Shown piece after piece: positions 16,032 to 24,343 of a stretch of DNA of 45,645 bases. Origin of the DNA: Ilumatobacteraceae bacterium (lineage in GTDB: Bacteria; Actinomycetota; Acidimicrobiia; Acidimicrobiales; Iamiaceae); contig JAOBWH010000029.1 in the NCBI GenBank assembly GCA_025463265.1, positions 1-45,645 on the forward strand, written 5' to 3'. A program made the translations under genes and the position numbers. The notes under the pieces are model-generated. The model worked only from the letters and a program-made list of their open reading frames with translations. It was not told where the DNA came from and did not search any database. Position 1 is the first letter of the stretch; each line of letters starts with the position of its first letter.

Positions 16032-16060
16032 ACGGTAGGCGCGGATGCTGCCTCCTGCAA
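16032..16060 (-). promoter_or_regulatory. whiB promoter with A-tract upstream element
   Basis: On the minus strand TTGCAG (16060 to 16055), a 17-base spacer and TACCGT (16037 to 16032) form a good -35/-10 pair. Immediately upstream (16061-16085) the minus strand has A-tracts, including TTGTAAAAATTGTG and CGAAAAAG, resembling an UP element. Transcription would start near 16025. Confidence 0.6.
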
Positions 16061-16328
16061 GCACTTTTTCGCACAATTTTTACAATCTGGCCACATACGG
16101 CTAAGGGGCCGGCAACCTGCGTCGGAAAAGGTGGCCTGCGACTGTCGTGACCTGCATGTTCGTTCCGGGTCCATCGGCAACGCCGATGCCGTGGATCGCT
16201 CGCTGCGTCGTCACGTGACCGACATCACTCGCCGAAACGGCCCGCGAGCCGCCGATGGCGTGCCGAAGCTCGGAGATCCGTGCGATGGTGGGGAGCGGTC
16301 GAGCCCGGCCGAACAGGTGGCGGGAACC

Positions 16329-16334
16329 TACGCT
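16329..16334 (+). promoter_or_regulatory. -10 hexamer of a probable leaderless GDPD transcript
   Basis: TACGCT lies 6 nt before ATG 16341 and no Shine-Dalgarno sequence is seen, matching the pattern at many starts in this window. Confidence 0.45.
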
Positions 16335-16340
16335 CCGGCC

Positions 16341-17033
16341 ATGGTCCGAGTCATCGCCCACCGGGGCGCCTCCGCTGCCGCCCCCGAGAACACCGTCGAG
16401 GCCTTCCACCTCGCCCGCGAGCTGGGGGCGGACTGGGTCGAGCTCGACGCCCGGCGCACCGCCGACGGCCAGGTGATCGTCCACCACGACGCCGTGCTGG
16501 CCGACGGGCGGGTCATCGTCGAGCGGGAGCGGGCGGAGCTGCCCTCGGCGGTGTGCGACCTGACCGACGCGCTCGACGCGTGCGAGGGCATGAGCATCAA
16601 CATCGAGATCAAGAACTGGCCCGCCGACCCCGACTTCGACGAGACCGAAGCCGTGGCCCGCTCCGTCGTCGCCCTCGTCCAAGCGCGCTCGCTCCACGAG
16701 CGCGTCCTCATCTCGTGCTTCCACTACCCCACGATCCAGCTCGTCCGCGAGCTCGACCCGACCATCCCCACCGCGTTCCTCCACCTGCTGATCGACCGGT
16801 CCTGGGAGGAGCTCGCCGCCGATGTCGCCGCCGCCGGCCACACCGCGCTCCACCCCTGGGACGGCCTCGTCGACGAGTCGCTGGTGGCGGCCGCCACCGC
16901 TCACGGCCTCGAGGTCAACGTCTGGACCGTCGACGACCCCGAGCGCATGGCCCAGCTCATCGCCCTCGGCGTGCACGGCCTCTGCACCAACACCCCCGAC
17001 GTCGCCCGCCGGATCGTCGACCAGACCGCCTGA
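16341..17033 (+). CDS. Glycerophosphodiester phosphodiesterase family protein
   Basis: This 230-residue protein starts at ATG 16341. The family start VIAHRGASAAAPENTVEAF carries the catalytic HRG and ENT motifs; LGADWVELDARRTADGQVIVHHDAVL adds ELD and the second histidine (HHD). NIEIKNWP follows, and the C-terminus reads VWTVDDPERMAQLIALGVHGLCTNTPD. These are all the residues expected of a GDPD TIM barrel that cleaves glycerophosphodiesters to glycerol 3-phosphate and an alcohol. No signal peptide is seen, so it is cytoplasmic. Confidence 0.92.
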   Translation: MVRVIAHRGASAAAPENTVEAFHLARELGADWVELDARRTADGQVIVHHDAVLADGRVIVERERAELPSAVCDLTDALDACEGMSINIEIKNWPADPDFDETEAVARSVVALVQARSLHERVLISCFHYPTIQLVRELDPTIPTAFLHLLIDRSWEELAADVAAAGHTALHPWDGLVDESLVAAATAHGLEVNVWTVDDPERMAQLIALGVHGLCTNTPDVARRIVDQTA

Positions 17034-17082
17034 CCGCCTGACCACCTGAGCACCGGGCTCGGCGGGCTGGAGGGGGCCGGCG

Positions 17083-18018
17083 TCAGGACCCGGTGGCGAC
17101 GGGGAGCACGAGGTTCATGATGGCGGGGTTGTGGCGGAGCTCGATGCGGTGGATGTCGCCCAGGTAGTCGCCGTCGATCTGGTACGGGAACGGCCGGCCG
17201 TCGAGGGCTTCGACCACGAGCTCGTCGACGTCCGGGCGGTAGTGGACCCAGCGGTCCTCCTGGAGCGAGCCGTCGGCGCGCAGCGCCTTGTACATGACTC
17301 CGAGGAAGCGCCCCGGCCGCAGCGAGCGCACCGTCACCATGGCGAGGCCGTTGTCGAGGTGGGCGTCGGGGGCGATGTCGAAGGGCATGTTGCCGACGTA
17401 GGTGTACGGGTTCGTGTTGCAGCACACGGCGAAGTAGCCGTCGTCCACCCGGTCGCCGTCGGGGTAGGCGACGCTGAAGTGCGGCGCCTTGCGGTCGTAG
17501 TGGCGGAAGAAGGTGGTGAGGCCGGCGTAGATGAAGAGGGGGTGCCCGGCCCAGCGCTTGAGGCCGGAGCGGCGCTCCACCTGCTCCACGAGGGCGGCGT
17601 CGTACCCGAGCCCGACGTGGAAGCAGAAGTAGCGGCCGTTGGCCGAGCCCAGCCCGACCCGTTCGATCGATCCGGCCGCCATGGCCTCGAGGAGTCGGGT
17701 GGTCGCTGCGATCGGGTCGTTCGGGAGCCCGATGCTGCGGGCGAACACGTTCGTGGACCCGCCGGGCAGCACCCCGAGCGCGGTGTCCGTCTCGGCCAGG
17801 CCGTTGGCCGCTTCGTTGACGGTGCCGTCGCCGCCGAGGACCACCACGACGTCGACGCCGTCGGCGGCGGCGCCCTGGGCGAGCCGGGTGGCGTGGTTGC
17901 GGCGTGCGGTCTCGACGAGCTCCACCTCGTGCTCGCCGGCGAGGGCCTTGCGGATCAGCACGCGCGTGCGCGCGGTGACCGAGGAGGAGAACGGGTTGAC
18001 GAGCAGCAGGATCTTCAC
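17083..18018 (-). CDS. Diacylglycerol kinase family lipid kinase
   Basis: This 311-residue protein starts at GTG 18018 (MKILLLVNPFSSSVTARTRV). The catalytic-domain signature VVLGGDGTVNEAANGL is at about 60-74, and GVLPGGSTNVFARSIGLP is the second conserved block. The C-terminal beta domain ends with FPYQIDGDYLG. The family phosphorylates diacylglycerol, sphingosine or related lipids, or contributes to phosphatidylinositol mannoside and phospholipid turnover; the exact lipid cannot be told. TACCGT lies 9 nt upstream of the start. Confidence 0.88.
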   Translation of the reverse strand: MKILLLVNPFSSSVTARTRVLIRKALAGEHEVELVETARRNHATRLAQGAAADGVDVVVVLGGDGTVNEAANGLAETDTALGVLPGGSTNVFARSIGLPNDPIAATTRLLEAMAAGSIERVGLGSANGRYFCFHVGLGYDAALVEQVERRSGLKRWAGHPLFIYAGLTTFFRHYDRKAPHFSVAYPDGDRVDDGYFAVCCNTNPYTYVGNMPFDIAPDAHLDNGLAMVTVRSLRPGRFLGVMYKALRADGSLQEDRWVHYRPDVDELVVEALDGRPFPYQIDGDYLGDIHRIELRHNPAIMNLVLPVATGS

Positions 18019-18155
18019 GCACCGGCGACGGTAGGCGAGCGACCGGCCAGCAGGCGAGGTCGATCGCCCGCAGGTGGTCTCTGGTGGTTCGTCCGAAGTA
18101 GCGTGGTCGCCGGGAGCGCGGCCTCGGGGGCCCGCGACACGATGGGGAGATCGAG

Positions 18156-18971
18156 ATGATGGGTTCGAACACGATGGCGCGCCGCCGCGCCGGGGCCGTC
18201 CGCACGGGTGCGGTGATGATCGTCGCCACCCTGCTGGCCCTCGGTGCGACGGCCTGCGAGCCGCCCCGCGCCCCGGCCAAGGACCGGGTGGTGATCTTCG
18301 TGCACGGCTGGTCGGCCCTCGGCGCCGGCAACGACTGCAACGGGAACTTCGGGTCGTTGAAGACGGCGCTGCGCAACCAGGGCTTCACCGGAGCGATGGT
18401 GACGATCGGGTACTACGACAGCGACAAGAACTGCGATGTGAACCTGCGCAGCTGGGGCGACGTGGACAACTCGACGTCGTGGAAGGACCTGTCGAAGGTC
18501 TTCTCGAAGTACGTCTACGAGACCTACACGAAGAAGGGCATCGCGGTGGACCTGGTGGGCCACTCCATGGGCGGCCTCATCACCCGGGGAGCGATCCAGG
18601 GCGCCCAGGGCCGCGAGGCCGGCTTCTCCGCACCGCTCAACGTCGAGGACTCCGTCACGCTCGCCGCGCCCTTCCAGGGCGCAGCGTGGTTCTCGACCGG
18701 CTGCCTCTTCGGGCAGTGCAGCGGCCTGAAGCCGGGCGCTGCGGACATCAAGTGGCTGCTGACGAACGGGGCGCCCCAAGGGGTGAACGGCACGGACTGG
18801 ACGGCGTTCGGATCCACGAACGACGACACCGTGCCCGACGCGTCGGCGCTGGCCATCGGCGTGCCGGCCGCTCGGAAGGTCCTCTACACGAACCTCGAGC
18901 ACAGCGACTACATGGGCAACGGTGCGGTGCAGGTGCGCGCCGCGAAGGCCCTGGCCGAGGTCGACAGCTGA
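18156..18971 (+). CDS. Secreted lipase/esterase, alpha/beta-hydrolase fold
   Basis: This is a 271-residue protein with a signal sequence (basic start, then VMIVATLLALGATAC). Cys34 might be lipidated, although the -3 residue is not the usual Leu. The mature part has VVIFVHGWSALGAGND (oxyanion region), the nucleophile elbow GHSMGG (Ser137), NDDTVPD (acid) and LEHSDYMGN (His), as in bacterial class 2 lipases. Paired cysteines suggest disulfides. Starts at 18156, 18159 and 18174 are all possible. The following etfB gene is 76 bases away. Confidence 0.83.
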   Translation: MMGSNTMARRRAGAVRTGAVMIVATLLALGATACEPPRAPAKDRVVIFVHGWSALGAGNDCNGNFGSLKTALRNQGFTGAMVTIGYYDSDKNCDVNLRSWGDVDNSTSWKDLSKVFSKYVYETYTKKGIAVDLVGHSMGGLITRGAIQGAQGREAGFSAPLNVEDSVTLAAPFQGAAWFSTGCLFGQCSGLKPGAADIKWLLTNGAPQGVNGTDWTAFGSTNDDTVPDASALAIGVPAARKVLYTNLEHSDYMGNGAVQVRAAKALAEVDS

Positions 18972-19047
18972 CCGCCAGCAGGCCGTCCGCTGACCGGCGG
19001 TTCGTCCGGATTTGTGGCGACCGGCCCCGCCGAACAGACTCGCCGAC

Positions 19048-19827
19048 ATGAACGTCGTCGTCTGTGTCAAGCAGATCCCCGATCCCGCCGATCCCGGCGC
19101 GCTGAACGCGGATCACACCCTCAAGCGCGATGGAAAGCTCATCCTCGACGAGTCCGATTCGTACGGCGTCGAGATGGCTCTCCAGCTGGTCGACAAGGCC
19201 GGGGACGGCGAGGTCACCCTCGTCTCCATGGCCCCGAACGGTGAGGTCTCCGGTCTGCGCACCGCCCTCGCGATGGGCGCCGCCAAGGCCATCCTCGTGA
19301 GCGACGACGCCCTCAAGGGCGCCGGTGCGCTCGACACCGCCAAGGTCCTCGCCGCCGCCATCGGGCGGGTCGAGGGAGCGGACCTGATCCTGGCCGCCAC
19401 CGAGTCGTCCGACGGCTACACCGGCACCGTGCCCGAGCAGATCGCAGCGATCCTCGACCTCCCGTCGATCACCTTCGCCAAGTCGGTCGAGATCGCCGAC
19501 GGCACCGTCAAGGTCCAGCGCCAGACCGAGGCCGGCTACGACGAGTGCGAGTCGCCCCTCCCGGCGCTCGTGTCCGTGACCGCTGGTGTGGTCGAGCCCC
19601 GCTACCCCTCGTTCAAGGGGATCATGGCGGCCAAGTCCAAGCCCGTCGACACCGTGACCGTCGCCGACCTCGGCATCGACTCCGCCCTCGTCGGCTGGGC
19701 CGGCGCCGGCCAGGAGATCGTCGCCGTCGATGCCGCCCCCGAGCGCGAAGCCGGCGAGGTCATCGAAGACGACGGCGAAGCCCACCTGAAGATCGTCGAG
19801 TTCCTCGACGGCCTCAAGGTCCTCTGA
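19048..19827 (+). CDS. etfB: Electron transfer flavoprotein beta subunit
   Basis: This 259-residue protein begins MNVVVCVKQIPDPADPGALN, the standard EtfB start. It has LILAATESSDGYTGTVPEQIA (nucleotide-binding region) and LPALVSVTAGVVEPRYPSFKGIMAAKSKP, the EtfB signature block. With EtfA it carries electrons from acyl-CoA dehydrogenases to the quinone pool through ETF dehydrogenase. Start ATG 19048. The gene is 25 bases from etfA, in one operon. Confidence 0.95.
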   Translation: MNVVVCVKQIPDPADPGALNADHTLKRDGKLILDESDSYGVEMALQLVDKAGDGEVTLVSMAPNGEVSGLRTALAMGAAKAILVSDDALKGAGALDTAKVLAAAIGRVEGADLILAATESSDGYTGTVPEQIAAILDLPSITFAKSVEIADGTVKVQRQTEAGYDECESPLPALVSVTAGVVEPRYPSFKGIMAAKSKPVDTVTVADLGIDSALVGWAGAGQEIVAVDAAPEREAGEVIEDDGEAHLKIVEFLDGLKVL

Positions 19828-19852
19828 CCCACCGATCGATAGGAACGTAGAC

Positions 19853-20818
19853 ATGGCTCTTTCCAAGGTGTGGGTCCACGCCGAACTGACCCCTGAAGGC
19901 AACCTGGCGCCGATCTCGCTCGAGATCCTCGCCAAGGCCCGCGAGATCGCCGACACCGTCGAGGTCTTCACCGGCTCCGACGGCTCGGCCGTCGCCGCCA
20001 CGGCCGGCGCCCACGGCGCCACCAAGGTGCTCGCCACGGGCGACCTGAGCGGCAAGCTCCAGGGCGTCCACGTGGCTGCCGCGCTCGCCGCCGCCATCGA
20101 GGCCGGCGACGCGCCGGATCTCATCTTGGCCGGCACCACCTACGACGGCCGCGACATCGCCGGCCGCCTCTCGGTGAAGCTCGACAAGCCGGTGCTGACC
20201 AACAACGTCGACATCGACGTCACCGACGGCATCGTCGTCACGACGCCGATCTTCGGTGGCACGCAGCTGGTCAAGACCAAGTTCGCAGCCGGCGCTCCCG
20301 CCATCGCCCTCTTCCGCCCGAAGTCCTTCGTGGCCGAGGAGTCCGGTGGTGGCGCTGCCGAGGTGACCACCATCGCCGTGCCCGACACCGGTGCGGCCGG
20401 TGCCGCCAAGATGATCGACCGCCACGTCGAGGAGACCACCGGTCCCAAGCTCGACGAGGCTGCGGTCGTCGTCGCCGGCGGACGTGGCCTGGGCGAGGCG
20501 TCCAAGTTCGAGCTCATCGAGGATCTGGCCAAGTCGCTCAAGGGTGCGCCCGGCGCCTCCCGTGCCATCGTCGATGCCGGCTGGGTGCCCTACAGCTACC
20601 AGGTCGGTCAGACCGGCAAGGTCGTCAAGCCCACCGTCTACATCGCTGCGGGCATCTCCGGTGCCACCCAGCACATGGTGGGCATGAAGGGCTCCAAGAA
20701 CATCATCGCGATCAACAAGGACCCGGAGGCCCCGATCTTCGGTGTCGCCGACCTCGGCATCGTGGGCGACGTGCACAAGGTGCTGCCCAAGCTGCTCGAG
20801 GCCCTGCAGGCCCGCTGA
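19853..20818 (+). CDS. etfA: Electron transfer flavoprotein alpha subunit
   Basis: This 321-residue protein has the FAD-binding C-terminal domain clear: [36 protein letters not shown], then [17 protein letters not shown] and ...[23 protein letters not shown]. The N-terminal domain pairs with EtfB. ATG 19853 has AGGAA (about 19841) upstream. A GC-rich hairpin at 20842-20867 ends the etfBA operon. Confidence 0.96.
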   Translation: MALSKVWVHAELTPEGNLAPISLEILAKAREIADTVEVFTGSDGSAVAATAGAHGATKVLATGDLSGKLQGVHVAAALAAAIEAGDAPDLILAGTTYDGRDIAGRLSVKLDKPVLTNNVDIDVTDGIVVTTPIFGGTQLVKTKFAAGAPAIALFRPKSFVAEESGGGAAEVTTIAVPDTGAAGAAKMIDRHVEETTGPKLDEAAVVVAGGRGLGEASKFELIEDLAKSLKGAPGASRAIVDAGWVPYSYQVGQTGKVVKPTVYIAAGISGATQHMVGMKGSKNIIAINKDPEAPIFGVADLGIVGDVHKVLPKLLEALQAR

Positions 20819-20841
20819 TCCGAGCACACATGACGACGAGT

Positions 20842-20867
20842 GGGCCCCGGCCGTCGCGCCGGGGCCC
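20842..20867 (+). terminator. etfBA terminator hairpin
   Basis: GGGCCCCGGC (20842-20851) and GCCGGGGCCC (20858-20867) form a perfect 10-bp stem with a CGTCGC loop, 24 bases after the etfA stop. Confidence 0.75.
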
Positions 20868-20900
20868 GTTCGCGTCACCGGGTCGGAGCCAGGAGCAGCC

Positions 20901-21323
20901 GTGAGCCTCCGGGACCGGCTGAGGAACCGGAGGAACGACGGCGCCCTGCGAGCCACGCTCAGCCAGGGCGGGCCGGTGCGCGTCCCGTGCCGCCTGCGCC
21001 GCACGTCGGCGCGCGGCTGGGGCCCGTGGACCGAGGGGGCGCTCACGCTCGGCGCCATCCCCGACGGCGAGGCCCGCTGGCTCACCGACGACCCGGTGGC
21101 GGTCGGTTTCGCCTCCACCAACTCCCACGTCGACCTCCCGTTCGAGGAGGTGTCCGACGTCTACCTGCGCTCGGTCCGGTTCCGGACGGAGGCGTTCTGG
21201 GGGATGGAGAACGACATCATCGTCGTCGCCAGCGAGCGGGGCACGGTGGAGGTCGCGGTGCCCCCGGGCGACGCCGAAGCGGTCGCCTCGCGCTTGGCGG
21301 AACTGGTCCAGCCGACGTCGTGA
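20901..21323 (+). CDS. Hypothetical protein, conserved-looking soluble protein
   Basis: This 140-residue protein starts at GTG 20901 with AGGAGC 6 nt upstream. A basic N-terminus (SLRDRLRNRRNDGALRATLSQ) is followed by a beta-rich domain with WLTDDPVAVGFA, VSDVYLRSVRFRTEAFWGMEND and a C-terminal helix. It is reminiscent of DUF2550-type actinobacterial proteins but lacks an obvious membrane anchor. I do not assign a function. It lies between etfA and a MerR-like gene on the same strand. Confidence 0.65.
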   Translation: MSLRDRLRNRRNDGALRATLSQGGPVRVPCRLRRTSARGWGPWTEGALTLGAIPDGEARWLTDDPVAVGFASTNSHVDLPFEEVSDVYLRSVRFRTEAFWGMENDIIVVASERGTVEVAVPPGDAEAVASRLAELVQPTS

Positions 21324-21372
21324 CCAGGGACGTCGTCCCGGTCGGGCCGGTCCGGCGGGTAGCGTGCCCGGC

Positions 21373-22047
21373 GTGACGGGCGAGGATCTGACCATCGACC
21401 AGCTCGCGTCCGAAGTCGACATGACGGTGCGCAACATCCGCGCCCACCAAGCTCGGGGGCTGCTGCCGCCTCCGACGATCAAGGGCCGGATCGGGTACTA
21501 CGGCCCGCTGCACCGGCGCCGGCTCCAGCAGATCCGGGCGATGCAGGACGAGGGTCTGAACCTGGCAGCCATCGCCAAGGTGGTCAACGACGGCCAGCTC
21601 ACCGCGGTCACCACCGAGGTCTTCACCGATTCGGGTCCGGCGTGGTTCGAGGCCGATGAGCTGCTGGGTCGCCTGGGGACCACGCTCGACGATGGGACGG
21701 CCGCTCGGGCCGTCGAGCTCGGGCTCATCGTGGTCGACGGCGACCGGGTCCGCATGGACATGCCGGGCCTGTTGTCGCTCGCGGAGGAGTTCCTGGCGAT
21801 GGGTGTCCCGCTCGCCGCCCAGCTCGATGCCCTCGCCGAGGTCCAGTCCGCCACCGAGCAGGTGGCGGCGGCGTACCTCCAGCTGGCCGACGAGCACCTG
21901 ATCGCCCGCGTGGCGGTGGATTCGGGCGGCGACCTGGACGCCATCCGGGAGTCGGTGGCTCGCCTGCGCGACCTGGCCCGGGTTGCGCTGGACGCGTCGT
22001 TCAACCACGCCATGTCCGAGGCCCTGCGGGTCCACTTCGATGGCTAG
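21373..22047 (+). CDS. MerR-family transcriptional regulator
   Basis: This 224-residue protein has a winged-helix N-terminus: LTIDQLASEVDMTVRNIRAHQARGLLPPP, then GRIGYYGPLHRRRLQQIRAMQDEGLNLAAIAKVV, the MerR DNA-binding unit. The C-terminal 150 residues are helical and have no metal-binding cysteines, so the effector is probably organic or unknown. I chose GTG 21373 because TAGCGT (21360-21365) lies 7 nt upstream; GTG 21364 would start inside that hexamer. It faces the glycosyltransferase pair, which ends 24 bases beyond. Confidence 0.78.
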   Translation: MTGEDLTIDQLASEVDMTVRNIRAHQARGLLPPPTIKGRIGYYGPLHRRRLQQIRAMQDEGLNLAAIAKVVNDGQLTAVTTEVFTDSGPAWFEADELLGRLGTTLDDGTAARAVELGLIVVDGDRVRMDMPGLLSLAEEFLAMGVPLAAQLDALAEVQSATEQVAAAYLQLADEHLIARVAVDSGGDLDAIRESVARLRDLARVALDASFNHAMSEALRVHFDG

Positions 22048-22071
22048 GCCCCGCCAGCGGGTGCGGCGCGG

Positions 22072-23532
22072 TCAGGTGCCGTCGGTGGCCTCGAGCACGT
22101 CGACCCCGTGGATGGTGGCGACGCGGCGGTAGTGGCGGCGGACGGCGGCGCCAAGGCGCCCGGACGGGTCGCAGCGCGCGATCGGTTGGTGGATCGCGAG
22201 GTAGGTGGGGCGGCCGGGGCCGTCGACGAGCGCGATGATCTGGTCCAGGGCGCCTCGGGCGAAGCGGACGTGGTCGACCCACAGGTACGGGGTGCGGGGG
22301 AGCTGCCCGGCATCGGGGTACCAGGTGACGCTCGCGCACAGGGGGAGCAGATCGTCGCCGGCCGACGCCCGGTGGACCTGGTACCAGCGGGCGATGGCGG
22401 CGTCGGCGTCCAGCCGGGGGTCGCGCTCCCACGTGGGCCGGGCGATGAGCGCCACCGAGATCACCAGGGGCAGGGCGAGCGCGGCGGCGGTGGTGCGGAC
22501 CAGCTGGCGCGCTTCCTGCCGGGGGCCGGCGGTGAGGCCGATGGCGACGGCGCTGGCCACGGGGATGGCGATCTGGATCCAGTAGTGGCGGTGGTAGTTG
22601 CCTCCGGCGAAGAAGCCGGCGGCGGCGACGGCGGTCCACACCAGCACGAGAGCGTGGCCCGGCTGGACCCGGGCGGCCAAGGGGCGCGTGACGAGCCGGA
22701 GGCGTCGGACCGCCAGCACGACGGCCGGACCCAGCAGCGCAAAGGCGACCAGGGACGTGAGCACCATCCGGCTGGCCTGCGGGCCGGCCACGGCGCTGCG
22801 GGCGTGCAACCGGAACCCGTACAGGGCGTACGCGTAGGCGTCCCAGCCGAGGGTGGTGGCGTGCCAGACGGCGAGGCCGACGACGGCGCCCGACCCGGCG
22901 ACGAGCCAGCCGAGCAGCGCCGCTGCCTCCCGCGGCGTCCGCCACCGCCGCCACACGGCGACCAGGATCCAAGCGCCGAGGGCGACCAGGACGTCGAAGG
23001 CCGATTGCTTGACCGTGATCCCCGCGGCGGCGAGCATCCCGGCGGCGAGCAGCCAGGGCGGCGGGAGGCGGCGGACGGCGACGAGGGCGCCCACGGCCAT
23101 CGCCGGGATGGTGGCGGCCGCGGCGAGCAGCTCGCCGTTGGCCGCGTAGCCCTCGATGGCAGGCGAGGAGGTGACCACGGCGACGAGCCACGCCGCCACC
23201 ACGGCTGCCGACCAGCGTCCCGAGGCGGCCCGGACCGCGAGCGCGCTGGCGACGACGACGGCGACGCCGGCGATCACGGCGAGCGACCGGATCGCGGCCG
23301 GGCTGCCGCCGGTCAGCGCGTCCCACCGCTGGAACACCGCCACGACCCCCTGCGGCCGGTCGATGAACGTGTCGACGTACAGGCGCTGGCCGGCGGCCCA
23401 GCTGCGCGCGACGGTGAGGGCGCCGGCCTCGTCGACGCTCAGCGGCGTGCGCAGCGATGGCAGTCGCAGGGCGACCGAGGTGAGGGCGGCAGCCCCGACC
23501 CACCAGCTGGCGCGGCGCCGCTCGTCGGTCAC
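22072..23532 (-). CDS. Polytopic membrane glycosyltransferase (GT39/ArnT-like)
   Basis: This 486-residue protein begins VTDERRRASWWVGAAALTSVALRLPSL, followed by TPLSVDEAGALTVARSWAAGQRLYVD. The Asp-Glu pair after the first helix is typical of GT-C transferases. There are about ten hydrophobic segments, with AGGNYHRHYWIQIAIP near the ninth. The C-terminal soluble part is about 110 residues. Such enzymes move a sugar from a polyprenyl-phosphate donor to lipid, protein or polymer outside the membrane. The start GTGA overlap with the preceding GT2 gene suggests that the GT2 makes its lipid-linked donor. Confidence 0.75.
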   Translation of the reverse strand: MTDERRRASWWVGAAALTSVALRLPSLRTPLSVDEAGALTVARSWAAGQRLYVDTFIDRPQGVVAVFQRWDALTGGSPAAIRSLAVIAGVAVVVASALAVRAASGRWSAAVVAAWLVAVVTSSPAIEGYAANGELLAAAATIPAMAVGALVAVRRLPPPWLLAAGMLAAAGITVKQSAFDVLVALGAWILVAVWRRWRTPREAAALLGWLVAGSGAVVGLAVWHATTLGWDAYAYALYGFRLHARSAVAGPQASRMVLTSLVAFALLGPAVVLAVRRLRLVTRPLAARVQPGHALVLVWTAVAAAGFFAGGNYHRHYWIQIAIPVASAVAIGLTAGPRQEARQLVRTTAAALALPLVISVALIARPTWERDPRLDADAAIARWYQVHRASAGDDLLPLCASVTWYPDAGQLPRTPYLWVDHVRFARGALDQIIALVDGPGRPTYLAIHQPIARCDPSGRLGAAVRRHYRRVATIHGVDVLEATDGT

Positions 23533-24266
23533 GCCGACGTGCGCCGGGCAGCGGCCAGGCGGGCGACGCCACGCAGGTCCGCCAGGGCGGTGGGCACGAT
23601 CCGCACGCTGCTGCGGGGGTCGTCGGTCCAGCGCACCGGGAGCTCCTCGATCCGCAGGCCCCGCCGTTGGGCCACCACGAGCAGCTCGGTGTCGAAGAAC
23701 CAGCCCTCGTCCCGCACGAGCGGCAGCAGCAGCGCCGCCGTGTCGCGCCGGATGGCCTTGAAGCCGCACTGGGCGTCTCGGAACCGGGCACCGAGGACCG
23801 ACCGGACGATCCCGTTGTAGGTGCGCGACAGCGCCTCGCGCCCGAGGCGCCGCTCGACCGTCGAGCCCGGAACCAGCCGGCTGCCGATGGCCAGCTCGGC
23901 GCGGCCAGAGGCGATGACCTCGACCAGCGGACCGACGGCTGCCAGATCGGTGGACAGGTCGGCGTCCATATAGACCAGCACCTCAGCGTCCGACGTGGTC
24001 CACGCCTGCCGCAGCGCTCGGCCCCGGCCGGGCACGCCCACGTGCAGCGCCCGCACGCCGGTCCGGTCCGCAGCCAGGCGGTCGGCCTCGGCGGCGGTGC
24101 CATCGGAGCTGGCGTTCTCGGCGATGGTGATCTGCCAGGGCCGGTCGAGGTGCTCGGTCAGGTGCCGGTGGAGGGCGTCGATCGTGGCGGCGAGGACGGC
24201 GAGCTCGTCGTGCGCCGGCACGACGACGTCGACCCGGGCATCGTCGGCAAGGGGGAGGGGCGCCAT
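23529..24266 (-). CDS. Family 2 glycosyltransferase, polyprenyl-phosphate sugar synthase-like
   Basis: This 245-residue GT-A protein has VDVVVPAHDELAVLAATI (nucleotide binding), ENASSDGTAAEADRL, and the acidic motifs VYMDADLSTD and IGSRLVPGS. RDAQCGFKAIRRDTAALLLP and WFFDTELLVVAQRRGLRIEELPVRW are characteristic of the dolichyl-phosphate mannose/glucose synthase branch. It would charge polyprenyl phosphate with a sugar on the cytoplasmic face. No C-terminal membrane anchor is seen. It overlaps the downstream GT-C gene, so the two likely act in one envelope glycosylation step. Confidence 0.85.
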   Translation of the reverse strand: MAPLPLADDARVDVVVPAHDELAVLAATIDALHRHLTEHLDRPWQITIAENASSDGTAAEADRLAADRTGVRALHVGVPGRGRALRQAWTTSDAEVLVYMDADLSTDLAAVGPLVEVIASGRAELAIGSRLVPGSTVERRLGREALSRTYNGIVRSVLGARFRDAQCGFKAIRRDTAALLLPLVRDEGWFFDTELLVVAQRRGLRIEELPVRWTDDPRSSVRIVPTALADLRGVARLAAARRTSA

Positions 24267-24343
24267 GGCCCGCCAACGCTACCGACCGAGCGCGTCGCGG
24301 TCGGTCAGCAGCGACCGGGGCCGGTCGCTGCATGGTGGCGGCG

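Larger units (their letters stand above)
15928..16340. other. 413-base intergenic control region of whiB and the GDPD gene
   Basis: No convincing gene is seen. The stretch contains the whiB leader with its dyad, the whiB promoter, an AT-rich patch (about 16058-16095) unusual for this GC-rich window, and the GDPD promoter at its right end. An open frame running from 15933 into the GDPD gene has no matching protein signature and looks fortuitous. Confidence 0.6.

Noticed and set aside
15933-16340. Extended N-terminus of the GDPD protein from 15933
   Set aside because: The 136 extra residues look non-coding and cross the whiB promoter; the family N-terminus and a -10 box fit ATG 16341.
18086-19008. 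Repeated 10-mer GGTTCGTCCG at 18086-18095 and 18999-19008, upstream of the lipase and etfB genes
   Set aside because: Only ten bases are shared with no symmetry, so chance is likely in GC-rich DNA.
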